64,000 nucleotides of DNA from Verrucomicrobiales bacterium (GTDB taxonomy: Bacteria > Verrucomicrobiota > Verrucomicrobiia > Verrucomicrobiales > DEV007): positions 1 to 64,000 of the forward strand of contig PAAG01000028.1 in NCBI GenBank assembly GCA_002698785.1, read 5' to 3'. This document shows, piece by piece, positions 14,613 to 22,870 of this stretch. The notes beneath the pieces are model-generated. The model was given only the letters and a program-made list of their open reading frames with translations, ran no database searches and was not told where the DNA came from. Position numbers and translations under genes: made by a program. Positions within the stretch are counted from its first letter, which is position 1. Each line of letters starts with the position of its first letter.

Positions 14613-15065
14613 ATGCATCCCAAATTTGATCGGCTCGACCAAACCATCGGCGGATGGATGGAATCCTACGGTCATGTAGCGCACCGATTTGGTCTGGCGC
14701 TTCTCTTCGTCTGGTTCGGTCTACTTAAGCCTTTCGGCTACAAAACGACCACTTCGCTTCTTGCTGAGACAATTTACTGGGGCTCGCCGGAATATATGGT
14801 GCCCATACTTGGTTGGTGGGAGTTTGCCATCGGCATCTCGCTCCTGATTCGGCCGCTTATTCGGTTGGGTATCCTACTGCTTTTGATTCGGCTGCCAGGA
14901 ACCTTACTCGCGTTCCTGCTTCTCCCGGATATCTGCTTCGAAAAAGGATTCCTCGTTCCAACACCAGAAGGACAATACCTCGTAAAAGACCTCGTCCTCT
15001 TTACAGCCGCAATGATTATCGGCGGTACGGTGCGGGAAGAACACCCGCGAAAAATCTTTCACTGA
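14613..15065 (+). CDS. DUF417/DoxX-like inner-membrane protein
   Basis: The 150-residue protein begins at ATG 14613 (MHPKFDRLDQ) and has four hydrophobic segments. The segments RFGLALLFVWFGLLKPFGY, WWEFAIGISLLI and the end EGQYLVKDLVLFTAAMIIGG fit the YkgB/DUF417 family, relatives of DoxX. Homologues are membrane proteins linked loosely to redox or chlorine stress. Its role here is unknown. It diverges from the caspase-FGE gene, with about 120 bp between them. Confidence 0.75.
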   Translation: MHPKFDRLDQTIGGWMESYGHVAHRFGLALLFVWFGLLKPFGYKTTTSLLAETIYWGSPEYMVPILGWWEFAIGISLLIRPLIRLGILLLLIRLPGTLLAFLLLPDICFEKGFLVPTPEGQYLVKDLVLFTAAMIIGGTVREEHPRKIFH

Positions 15066-15075
15066 AACCGGGCCA

Positions 15076-15393
15076 TCAGGAATATTTCGGATCCTTTCCC
15101 GGCTCCGTCTCATAGAGAAATTCCTTTTGCTCGGTCGTCCACTTCTCAATTACCTCCGCAGCAAAGCGTTTGTAATTCGGATCTTCCTTGAACATGCCTA
15201 GCTTGTCCCGACTCTCAAAGTCCGCAGAGAGAAAAAAGCCGAACTCATTGCCCTTATCAATACTCCTGCCCGATCGAAAATTGTGAGCTTCGTTCACCCG
15301 GTGGAGACAACTCCGACTGATCCGAATCATCTCTTCCAGCTCCTCCTCATCAAGACTCGGCACAAGCCGAAAAAGTGCAATGTAGTGGACCAT
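15076..15393 (-). CDS. Stress-responsive alpha/beta-barrel (Dabb) domain protein
   Basis: The protein of 105 residues starts MVHYIALFRL and has the dimeric ferredoxin-like barrel pattern: strand, helix with conserved leucines, SGRSIDKGNEFGFFLSADF, and a final DPNYKRFAAEVIEKW. Dabb proteins act as small dimers, some as enzymes and some with no known activity. Its stop is 10 bp from the convergent DUF417 gene. There is no further context for its function. Confidence 0.8.
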   Translation of the reverse strand: MVHYIALFRLVPSLDEEELEEMIRISRSCLHRVNEAHNFRSGRSIDKGNEFGFFLSADFESRDKLGMFKEDPNYKRFAAEVIEKWTTEQKEFLYETEPGKDPKYS

Positions 15394-15437
15394 CGCGGAG
15401 AGATTCTATCCAATTTCGATACTCGCGATAGAGCAGA

Positions 15438-15812
15438 TCAATTCCTCCACTCGAGAGCTCCCTTTTTCAGGGCATAAAGATAAGCCACGAAAAGAATCAT
15501 CACGAACCCAAGCATCGACCAGAAGAAAACCAGGCCACCTTCTGAAATTTCTTGGCGATATACCGCGGCCCAAGGGTATAGGAATACCACTTCGATGTCG
15601 AAAAGCACGAAGAGCATCGCCACCAGATAAAATTTCACGCTGAATCTCGCCTGCCCCTCACCCACGGGCAACATGCCGCACTCGTATGCCGAGTCTTTCA
15701 CTTTGTTGCGCAAAGCACGTTTTCCGAGAAGAGCACTCGCAATCAGGGTGGCAATCGCAAATCCGGAAGCAATTACGATCTGAATCAGAACAGGAATGTA
15801 GTCAGGTAGCAT
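15438..15812 (-). CDS. nuoA: NADH-quinone oxidoreductase subunit A
   Basis: This 124-residue membrane protein has three hydrophobic spans and the NuoA signature: KDSAYECGMLPVGEGQARFSVKFYLVAMLFVLFDIEVVFLYPWA (quoted region spans about residues 37-80). ECG and FDIEV are the key residues. It is a membrane-arm subunit of complex I next to the quinone channel. No nuoB or other nuo gene is beside it: upstream is a terminator and a small unknown gene, and downstream a Dabb gene. The remainder of the complex must be elsewhere, or this is an isolated copy. Confidence 0.92.
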   Translation of the reverse strand: MLPDYIPVLIQIVIASGFAIATLIASALLGKRALRNKVKDSAYECGMLPVGEGQARFSVKFYLVAMLFVLFDIEVVFLYPWAAVYRQEISEGGLVFFWSMLGFVMILFVAYLYALKKGALEWRN

Positions 15813-15819
15813 GAGTCAC

Positions 15820-15858
15820 AAAAAAAATTCCGGTGCGCCATTTACAGCACACCGGAAT
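15820..15858 (-). terminator. Rho-independent terminator between the 99-aa gene and nuoA
   Basis: ATTCCGGTG pairs with CACCGGAAT (nine pairs), and on the minus strand the stem is followed by seven or eight T residues. It lies ~90 bp after the stop of the 15950-16249 gene and directly before the nuoA start, so nuoA probably has its own promoter or is read through. Confidence 0.8.
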
Positions 15859-15949
15859 CTATTGAATTTAATGCTGCCGTCCAGACGAATTCACGTCGGA
15901 GCGGAAAGAAAGCCATGTAAGGCTTGAACGGGAAGGATTAATTATCCCC

Positions 15950-16249
15950 TTAGCTGCCAGCTGCTGCCTGCGAGCTAGCCGCTTCACTAATGTTTTCGAG
16001 ACCACGATACTCTTTGCCGTTCTTTTCGACAAGACCACGAGTCACGAGATTTTGGAGCTTCTCATAGGCACGAAGACGAAGCATTTCTTCGCCACCGCTA
16101 ACCGCATTCCGAGCCTTAAGGTTCTCATAAACCACCTCGAAAAGGTCGTTAAACCCGAAGGTCTGCTGATCGGAAAGTACCGCTACCAGTTCGTCGGTGA
16201 CGTGATCTGGTACCCGTCGTGAGAATCGTGTTCTACGTGTGGTTGACAT
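15950..16249 (-). CDS. Small conserved-looking protein of unknown function (99 aa)
   Basis: The reading frame starts MSTTRRTRFSRRVPDH, with a very basic N-terminus, and continues into predicted helices (FNDLFEVVYENLKARN, EEMLRLRAYEKLQNLVTRGLVEKNGKEYRGL). The second half resembles a winged-helix end with a beta hairpin (VTRGLVEKNGKEY). A small DNA-binding protein is possible but not shown. A good terminator follows it, which supports a real transcription unit. No family was recognised. Confidence 0.6.
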   Translation of the reverse strand: MSTTRRTRFSRRVPDHVTDELVAVLSDQQTFGFNDLFEVVYENLKARNAVSGGEEMLRLRAYEKLQNLVTRGLVEKNGKEYRGLENISEAASSQAAAGS

Positions 16250-16337
16250 GGCGAGTAGTCTACCACATTCGGGGGTGTATGCCTACCGATTTCTGTTCCA
16301 TTTTCGCAAATTCTAATATTTCTCAAATTTGATATTC

Positions 16338-16673
16338 TTAAATACTTTCAAATCCGTAATTTTTAAGGCTCTGATCTAGAACGACTTCCAAAGACGGCAC
16401 ACCGACCGAATCTGCCGTAGTCAGCGTGCAGCAGTGAAGGTAGCCCACCATAGCGCAAAAAGGTCTTTCAACCTTGCCCTGGCCTTCGATCCACCTGTCA
16501 AAAGCAACCAATGCACTCGCCCAGTCCTCTAGAGAATAGTTAGATCTGTCGATTTCCTCGTAGAAATATTCGAGATCTACATCCGTCGATCGCGCAACAA
16601 GATCAGCCATCGCTGCCGAGAGAGCTTCGTTCCCTCTCAGCAGTTCCCCGAGTCGCTTTATGTCGTCTTCCAT
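16338..16673 (-). CDS. Unknown small protein (111 aa)
   Basis: A mostly helical acidic protein (MEDDIKRLGELLRGNEALS..., EYFYEEIDRSNYSLEDWASALVAFDRWI) with a Cys pair near the end (YLHCCTLTT). No signal peptide and no membrane span are evident. It begins 30 bp after the dehydrogenase/HEAT gene, in the same orientation, so it could be the last gene of that operon. I do not recognise the family. Confidence 0.55.
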   Translation of the reverse strand: MEDDIKRLGELLRGNEALSAAMADLVARSTDVDLEYFYEEIDRSNYSLEDWASALVAFDRWIEGQGKVERPFCAMVGYLHCCTLTTADSVGVPSLEVVLDQSLKNYGFESI

Positions 16674-16702
16674 GGGCTCCCAAGGCTCTGGGAAAACCAG
16701 AC

Positions 16703-19330
16703 CTATTTCATCTTTTTCAGCTCATCGGCTGGCCAGGGAGCGCGGACCTCTGTCGACTCCCTGTAGCTCTTCAATGCCTCAACCGAAACAGGAGGTGCAG
16801 CATTTCCCCAAGCATTACGAACATAGGTGAGGATTGCTGCCAACTGCTCGTCGGTCACCTCAGGATTAATCCGAAGACCGGGCATGAGGGGTTGAATTTC
16901 GGGCACTGTGTAGGTCTTGCCAAGCACTTCGATCGGACCCGAAACTCCGTCCATAACCAGAGCAATGAGACGTTTCTGCGAGCCGTGGACCCATTCTGAG
17001 CCAACAAGCGGAGGAGCAAGGAATTGCTGCCCGTTTCCGTGTACCTGATGGCACCCCATACAGATTCTCTGGTAATGCGCCTCTCCGTCCTTGAATTGCT
17101 TCTTCAAATCCTCACTGACGAGATAATTCACTTCTTCCCCTGAACCGACGTCGAAAAGACCAGCGACTTTCTTCAGCTTGTCTTTGCTCACTCCGTCGAG
17201 TGACTCAACTCCTTTCAGCATCGCCAGCTCCGTGACCGGCATGGGCTTGAATTTCTTGTCCTTTCCTCCCTGAAGCATTCCATCGATAATTCCCGACCGA
17301 ATATCCGGAGCCGTATCCGAAGCCACCATTTGAGTGAGTAGCTCCTGCGCCACAGATTTCTGGCGCATGGTGACGACTGACTTGGCGAAGGCACGATAAC
17401 CATCCTTCGTTGTAAGCTCTGCGAGAAGAGCCTTCATCGTCTCAGGGGTGTTGCGACGAACGATTGTCTCAACCAGCGGGACGCGAAGCGTATGCTTCTC
17501 GGGAAGCTCTTTGAAAAGAGCCAACTCTCGATTGGAGATTCCGCTCACAGCAAGGTCAAGAGTCAGCTTGTCTTTTTCTGACTTCTTCACGAGTTCGACT
17601 AACATCGGCATAGCCTTCTCTCCGAAGAGACCAAGCGACCCGGCCAGTTGACGCTGCACAAAGAGACTTTCTTTTTGTGATACTCCCTCGATTGCCGAAA
17701 AGGCAGCATCTTCTTTCTCTGTTCCAGCGAGTGATTCTGAAGCACGCAAAGCTTCTGCTACGACGCGTGGATTCGAATCTGAAAACGCCGTTTTCAATGT
17801 TGCCGCATCAAGCTCTCCCAAACCTTCCAGCGTCCAGACTGCGTGGATTTTTGCGAGGTGATTGTCGCTCTCAGAAACGAGATTCTTAAGGGCAGGAACA
17901 GCCTCATTTCCACCGCGTTCTACAATGATACGTTGAGCTGTGTCGCGCCACCATCCATTGGGATGGGCAAGATATGCGACCAGTTCAACCGAGGTCTCTT
18001 CCTCCATCCTCGGAGCTTCGGCCAATTCCTTGCCGTCCTTGTGCTTCACTCTCCAGATTCGTCCCAGCCCGATCGGCGTATCCAACTTCCTTTCTTCTAC
18101 CTGCGCCCGAAGAAAGCTCGTCATGTAGACCTGGTGCTGGATGATCCCCCGGTAAAAATCAAGAAGATAGAGCGTTCCATCCGGAGCAGTAAACGCATCT
18201 ACGATTCGCGATCGCTCATCAGTGGACGCGAAAAACTCACTTCCCTCTAGAGCACTCTTCACTTCTCGAAATCCATTCTCCTTCGCGGCGACGGAGAGGC
18301 GCTTCACCAGGTTACCTGCCGGTTCGGGGACAAAGATGTTCCCCTCATACTCTTCAGGAAACTGATCGCCACGATAGATTGCCAATCCGGAAGCAGCCGT
18401 AGGCTTCGCGAGATACCCATCATCAGTCAATGTCTGCTCCATGTATCCCCGGTTCACACCCGGGTTGATGCGAATGGGCCAGACCGTCTGATCGGCGACT
18501 CGGCTACTAACATTCGTGCGGAAATTGTAGGCAGTGTTTCGAACCTTCAATCCAGGTGGAATCTCTTCGACTGTAATGAGGTTCGAATTCGTGTTAGTCA
18601 GAAGACGACCGTAGTTGTCTTGCTTGATGCCCCACTGCCCACGGTCTTCAGTCTTCTCCTTGATCCACTCTCCATTCACCTTCTTGTAGCGCAGATCGGA
18701 CTTCGCGTTATAGAGCCAGTTATCCAAGCCGTAGATCAAGCCATTTGGCTTGTGCTCGGGGTTCCCACCTTCGGCGTATTTCTCGTCGACAACAGTCACC
18801 TCCCCGGCGGAGATATTCCCTTCCTCATCAATGAGGATTTCTGCTTCATACAAGCTCTCATTGTCAGCAAAGAGTAGAGACTTATCCGCATCGACGAGAG
18901 CGACAGCACGAGGTAGCAGATACTTCTCGAGAAAGACAGTGTGCTTGTCTGCTTTCCCATCCCCGTTGGTATCTTCGAGAATGGAAATTCGACCATACGT
19001 TTCGTCCTCTTTCTTTCCGTCAATGTCGGGCATATATCCCTGCATCTCGGCGACCCACATTCTCCCATTTCCATCGAAAGCCAGCGCGACCGGATCGTGA
19101 ACCATAGGCTCGGCGGCCACCAATTCTACCTCGAAACCTTTTTCGACTTCAAAGGTGTCCAAAGCCTTTTCAGAATTGACCACCGGCGCATCCGGAATCA
19201 CCCACTCTGCAGGAGGAGGAGTCATCACGTGTCCATCTCGGTCCCCATTCTGGGCCACTACACTACTCGCAGCCAGTCCGACAATTGCCGACAAGGCTCC
19301 ACCTAACGTTCCTTTCGAAACCATTCTCAT
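16703..19330 (-). CDS. PVC-type membrane-bound dehydrogenase domain / HEAT-repeat / cytochrome c protein
   Basis: The 875-residue secreted protein starts at ATG 19330 (MRMVSKGTLGGALSAIVGLA). Its N-terminal half is a glucose-dehydrogenase-like beta-propeller: ALAFDGNGRMWVAEMQGYMP, DTNGDGKADKHTVFLE, KPNGLIYGLDNWLYNAKSD. The middle has HEAT repeats (ELVAYLAHPNGWWRDTAQRI, AVPALKNLVSESDN). The C-terminus is a class I cytochrome c with RICMGCHQVHG and distal methionine candidates in IQPLMPGLRI. Such proteins are typical PVC periplasmic oxidoreductases of uncertain substrate. It is downstream of an SGNH hydrolase gene on the same strand, probably one operon. Confidence 0.92.
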   Translation of the reverse strand: MRMVSKGTLGGALSAIVGLAASSVVAQNGDRDGHVMTPPPAEWVIPDAPVVNSEKALDTFEVEKGFEVELVAAEPMVHDPVALAFDGNGRMWVAEMQGYMPDIDGKKEDETYGRISILEDTNGDGKADKHTVFLEKYLLPRAVALVDADKSLLFADNESLYEAEILIDEEGNISAGEVTVVDEKYAEGGNPEHKPNGLIYGLDNWLYNAKSDLRYKKVNGEWIKEKTEDRGQWGIKQDNYGRLLTNTNSNLITVEEIPPGLKVRNTAYNFRTNVSSRVADQTVWPIRINPGVNRGYMEQTLTDDGYLAKPTAASGLAIYRGDQFPEEYEGNIFVPEPAGNLVKRLSVAAKENGFREVKSALEGSEFFASTDERSRIVDAFTAPDGTLYLLDFYRGIIQHQVYMTSFLRAQVEERKLDTPIGLGRIWRVKHKDGKELAEAPRMEEETSVELVAYLAHPNGWWRDTAQRIIVERGGNEAVPALKNLVSESDNHLAKIHAVWTLEGLGELDAATLKTAFSDSNPRVVAEALRASESLAGTEKEDAAFSAIEGVSQKESLFVQRQLAGSLGLFGEKAMPMLVELVKKSEKDKLTLDLAVSGISNRELALFKELPEKHTLRVPLVETIVRRNTPETMKALLAELTTKDGYRAFAKSVVTMRQKSVAQELLTQMVASDTAPDIRSGIIDGMLQGGKDKKFKPMPVTELAMLKGVESLDGVSKDKLKKVAGLFDVGSGEEVNYLVSEDLKKQFKDGEAHYQRICMGCHQVHGNGQQFLAPPLVGSEWVHGSQKRLIALVMDGVSGPIEVLGKTYTVPEIQPLMPGLRINPEVTDEQLAAILTYVRNAWGNAAPPVSVEALKSYRESTEVRAPWPADELKKMK

Positions 19331-19377
19331 ATTTCTATTTTCCACAAAATTACGCTCACTCTTTCGTCGCGGAGTCA

Positions 19378-20109
19378 CTACAAAGCTGCCTCGATCACTT
19401 TCACCACTTCTTCGGCCAGTTTCCGAGACCCCTCTTCCGTGTAATGAACATTCGCCTCGCGCTGAATTTCCTTCTCCTTCTCTTTGGCAAATGTAAAGAG
19501 ATCGTGGGTCTGGACTCCTGCTTCCTTCATCACCTCGGCCGCGATCTCGTTGTATTTGGCTGCATCTCCGGCGATTCGACCGGCGGCACCTTCCGGAACT
19601 GGAGTCGTATTTCGCCAGATCAGTGTTGCCCCTGTTTCTTTCAGCTTCGCGACAAGATCGGCGAGGTTTTTACGGTATTCATCCGGTGGGACCTGCTGGT
19701 AATTGGCGGGATCTTTAGGATCACCAAGCCCCTTTCCGTTCGGCTCCAGGTATTTCAGGTCGTGAAGTCCCCAGTTGAAGTGGATGACATCCCACTTTTT
19801 CCCTTTGCCACCGGTTTCCAACCACTCATCGAGATGATCCACCCCATTCGTAGTCGGCCCGCAATTGGTCAGTGGTCTGTGAACGTTGGCTTTTCCCTTC
19901 AATAACTCCTGAACGGGAACCGTATACCCGATCGAGATAGAATCCCCGATCAGAAGAACTCTCGGCAATCCCTCAACATCTTCGACAGGCATAAACGCCG
20001 CTGGCTTCTTTTTCTTCTTCGCTTGGGCAGAACCGTCGGCGACGGTCCCGAAAAGAGCGATTGCCGCTACGGCAGCAACAGTCAGGGGGAAATAGGGTCG
20101 AAAACTCAT
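19378..20109 (-). CDS. Secreted SGNH/GDSL hydrolase
   Basis: From ATG 20109 the protein has 243 residues: a signal peptide (MSFRPYFPLTVAAVAAIAL) and a lysine-rich stretch (AKKKKKPAAF). The SGNH blocks follow: block I serine in VLLIGDSISIGY, block III region DVIHFNWGLHDLKYL, and block V histidine in NVHYTEEGSRKLAEEV. The family removes acyl groups from carbohydrates and is common in polysaccharide degradation clusters of PVC bacteria. It leads the operon containing the dehydrogenase/HEAT gene 48 bp downstream. A longer ORF from 20184 has no signal-peptide logic and was rejected. Confidence 0.9.
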   Translation of the reverse strand: MSFRPYFPLTVAAVAAIALFGTVADGSAQAKKKKKPAAFMPVEDVEGLPRVLLIGDSISIGYTVPVQELLKGKANVHRPLTNCGPTTNGVDHLDEWLETGGKGKKWDVIHFNWGLHDLKYLEPNGKGLGDPKDPANYQQVPPDEYRKNLADLVAKLKETGATLIWRNTTPVPEGAAGRIAGDAAKYNEIAAEVMKEAGVQTHDLFTFAKEKEKEIQREANVHYTEEGSRKLAEEVVKVIEAAL

Positions 20110-20205
20110 TAGCGCGTAAGTTCTCACCGTGATACAGGATTTCAACCCGCCTGAAAAAGATACGAAAGCTGCACTTTTGCGCAAAAAACTCGAAAAGCCC
20201 CTGAA

Positions 20206-20859
20206 ATGAGCGCCCTAACCCCCGATTCCCCCGTCGGACAGGAAATCCTCCAGTCTCGCCTCCTTGCTGTTCTCGTGATCGACGATGTCGATGCGGCAGT
20301 CCCGGTAGCAGAAGCCCTAATGGCAGGTGGGGTAAAGGCGATGGAATTAACCCTCCGTACCGACTCTGCCCTCGATGCGGCAAAGAAAATTCGCACCGAA
20401 CTGCCCGAAATGATGCTGGGAATCGGAACTGTCATTACCGAGGATCAAGTGGTCCAGGTAGCCGATACAGGAGCCAAATTCGCGGTTTCTCCGGGAGTAA
20501 ATCCTGCCATCATCCGCAAAGCCGCCTCGCTCGACCTCCCCTTCGGCCCCGGCGTCATGACCCCCACCGATATCGATGTTGCCGTGAGAGAAGGCTGCCG
20601 ACTTCTAAAATTTTTCCCCGCAGAATCCTCCGGCGGACTTAAACACCTCAAAAACATCTCGGCTCCCTACGCTCACCTCGGTCTGAAGTTTGTTCCGCTG
20701 GGCGGCATTTCCACGGCCAATCTCACCGAGTATCTCGGAAATGACCTCATCGGAGCGGTCGGCGGCAGTTGGCTGGCACCCAGAGAGACGATTCGAGATA
20801 AGAACTGGAAACAAATCGAAGAAAACGCCCGAACTGCGATCGGGCTGATCGAGCAATAA
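20206..20859 (+). CDS. eda: KDPG/KHG aldolase
   Basis: The cytosolic class I aldolase has 217 residues. The Schiff-base lysine is K135 in CRLLKFFPAE, and the general-base glutamate is E47 in MELTLRTDSA. Other family marks are GIGTVITEDQV, FAVSPGVNPA, GPGVMTPTDIDVA and the phosphate loop VPLGGIS. It cleaves 2-keto-3-deoxy-6-phosphogluconate (and 4-hydroxy-2-oxoglutarate) to pyruvate plus an aldehyde, in Entner-Doudoroff or uronate metabolism. It stands alone, divergent from the SGNH gene and touching the convergent amidase gene. Confidence 0.95.
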   Translation: MSALTPDSPVGQEILQSRLLAVLVIDDVDAAVPVAEALMAGGVKAMELTLRTDSALDAAKKIRTELPEMMLGIGTVITEDQVVQVADTGAKFAVSPGVNPAIIRKAASLDLPFGPGVMTPTDIDVAVREGCRLLKFFPAESSGGLKHLKNISAPYAHLGLKFVPLGGISTANLTEYLGNDLIGAVGGSWLAPRETIRDKNWKQIEENARTAIGLIEQ

Positions 20860-21627
20860 TCAGCGCTCACCCAAAGCGTGATTCACCAGGAATTCAGCCA
20901 CCGGCCGAGCAATCGTTCGAAAATTCGCAATCCGGTCGCCTTTCAGGATCGCTCGCTCCACCTCGGCATTGTCGATAAACTCGACCTCAAGAAAGCACTT
21001 CGGAATATTTTTCAATTGAGGCAGCCTTGCCATCTGGAAGAAGAAATTTGATCCCAGGCCGCCATGTAGATGGCCATCGGTGATCGTTCCCCTACTGTAA
21101 GAAGAAGGAAGCAGCTTTTGCACGCCTTCCGAGCACGCCGCCGCCAGGGCTTTCCCGAATTTCTCATCCATCTCATAATTTGGATTTCGCTTCGGGTTGG
21201 AAATCAGCGCCAGGCTTCCCTTACTCTTTCCCACGCCGTCCGCATTAAAATGAATGCTGACGACACAGGTCGCTCCCTGCTGATTACAGTAGGCGGCGCG
21301 GGTCTTAAAATCGAGGTTTACGTCTTTCTCACGAGTCAGCACCACCCCGAGCTTTTCCCCTCGTTCATTGGCCACTGCAAAAATCTCCTCGCGCAACACT
21401 TTGCTGAATTCCAGTGTGAGATCCTTTTCAAAAATCCCCGAAGGCGACTTCGCATTGTTGGGTGAGCTGTTACTTCGTTCGTCGAGTGACCCAGCTACTG
21501 AGTTTCCTCCGTGCCCCGGATCGATCATGATCAACGGAACTCTTTTTGCGACAGAGTCTTGCCCCAAAACTGGCCCGGTCAAAACCAGCGCAAAAAGCAG
21601 AAAAAAAGCGAAAGATCGAAAACCCAT
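20860..21627 (-). CDS. Exported N-acetylmuramoyl-L-alanine amidase (Amidase_3)
   Basis: A signal peptide (MGFRSFAFFLLFALVLTGPV) precedes an AmiC-like zinc amidase domain in a 255-residue protein. Zinc ligands appear in MIDPGHGGNSV, in the glutamate of FEKDLTLEF, and in SIHFNAD. The catalytic glutamate is in CFLEVEFIDN near the end. The enzyme cuts the lactyl-amide bond of peptidoglycan in the periplasm, for division or recycling. Its stop abuts that of eda. No cell-wall binding domain is present. Confidence 0.92.
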   Translation of the reverse strand: MGFRSFAFFLLFALVLTGPVLGQDSVAKRVPLIMIDPGHGGNSVAGSLDERSNSSPNNAKSPSGIFEKDLTLEFSKVLREEIFAVANERGEKLGVVLTREKDVNLDFKTRAAYCNQQGATCVVSIHFNADGVGKSKGSLALISNPKRNPNYEMDEKFGKALAAACSEGVQKLLPSSYSRGTITDGHLHGGLGSNFFFQMARLPQLKNIPKCFLEVEFIDNAEVERAILKGDRIANFRTIARPVAEFLVNHALGER

Positions 21628-21838
21628 GACTCGTATAGAGTGTGCACCACCCGAATGGATTCGCGACGGGAAATTGTTTTTTCCTCCGCCCGCACTGGGA
21701 CTACGGTGAAATTTGCAGCGATTACGCCATATTTCTCTCGACGAAAATTGGTGACCAGGATCGCAAATCCCCTAAGAATTAAGTATTTCAAAACGTTCCC
21801 TGAGTCCGGAAAGCACTCAATTTCCCCATTCACTTCAC

Positions 21839-22870
21839 ATGAATCGTTTCACCTGTCTTGCCCAATCTCTCTGCCTTGGATTCGCTCTGGTAGCGCTGAC
21901 GTCCAACTCTTCAGCCCAATCGACGACATCAGCCAGGCAAGCCGTTGGGCTTGTATCCAGTCAATTTGGCCCCCAGTCCGTCCAGTGGATCGCAGAAATG
22001 CGTGGGCGTCGTGGCATTCCACAACCATCCCATTGGGAAATCCTGGCCTTTGACGAAAGGGCACCCCGGCTACTTTACAAATTCTGGGCAGGCGAAGGAC
22101 GTGCCGGCGATTCAGGAATGGATCAGGAACACTACCCGATGAATGCACCCGTCGGATACTTTGGCATCAATCAGGTCGGAGTCGACAGTGTCGCCGCTTT
22201 CACCATCGCAGAAGGTGAGGCGAGAAAAGCAAAAATGGCCTTCGACAGCTGTGAATATCTTCTACGCGTTCGCGATTTTTCAAACGAACCAATCTGGAGA
22301 CTTGAACTGCTCGATACAAATCAAGCTCTCGTTGGAAAGGTCTACATTTCTGGAACTCGGGGCACAGTGCTGCGCACCATCTGGATCTATCGGGATCAGA
22401 GAGCTCGCCCCGATGGACTGCCCTTGATCCTCGATTCCTTTGCCCCGACCGGGCAGCGTACAATGCCGAGCCTCTCGCGCTCTGACTTTTCCATGCCCCA
22501 GGGGGACGGAATTCATTCCCGAGTTCCTGATGATAGTGTGATCGCCGGGAATTCCGTTCCACCTGCTCCACCGGTCCCCGGTATGACGTCCCCTTCTTCG
22601 AACTCACAAGCCTATCGCCCAGTCCCTCCGTCCGGAAATGTTGTAGACGACGATATTCCTGAACCACCCGCGATTTCGAGCAGCAGCTCAAATCCTCCCG
22701 CCGTAGCGCAAACACCCTCCGCACCGTCCTCATCAACGGGAGGAATGCGCGACCTACGCGACGATCCACCTGCAGCGGATAAGCCTGCCACTTCTGGTGC
22801 CCCAACAAATATCCCTGAGGCTAGCGGTGGTTCCTCGGACCGCATTCCGCCACCACCCGTTCCTCAGTGA
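21839..22870 (+). CDS. Secreted protein with proline/serine-rich tail, unknown
   Basis: The 343-residue protein has a signal peptide (MNRFTCLAQSLCLGFALVAL), a folded part to about residue 200 and a low-complexity tail rich in P, S and A. The folded part includes SHWEILAFDERAPRLLYKFW and LYKFW-type aromatic segments, then FSNEPIWRLELLDTNQALVGKVYISG. The tail ends in DRIPPPPVPQ. I do not recognise a domain. The tail suggests an extended surface or periplasmic linker. Its stop overlaps that of the convergent cyclase-like gene by 7 bp. Confidence 0.7.
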   Translation: MNRFTCLAQSLCLGFALVALTSNSSAQSTTSARQAVGLVSSQFGPQSVQWIAEMRGRRGIPQPSHWEILAFDERAPRLLYKFWAGEGRAGDSGMDQEHYPMNAPVGYFGINQVGVDSVAAFTIAEGEARKAKMAFDSCEYLLRVRDFSNEPIWRLELLDTNQALVGKVYISGTRGTVLRTIWIYRDQRARPDGLPLILDSFAPTGQRTMPSLSRSDFSMPQGDGIHSRVPDDSVIAGNSVPPAPPVPGMTSPSSNSQAYRPVPPSGNVVDDDIPEPPAISSSSSNPPAVAQTPSAPSSSTGGMRDLRDDPPAADKPATSGAPTNIPEASGGSSDRIPPPPVPQ

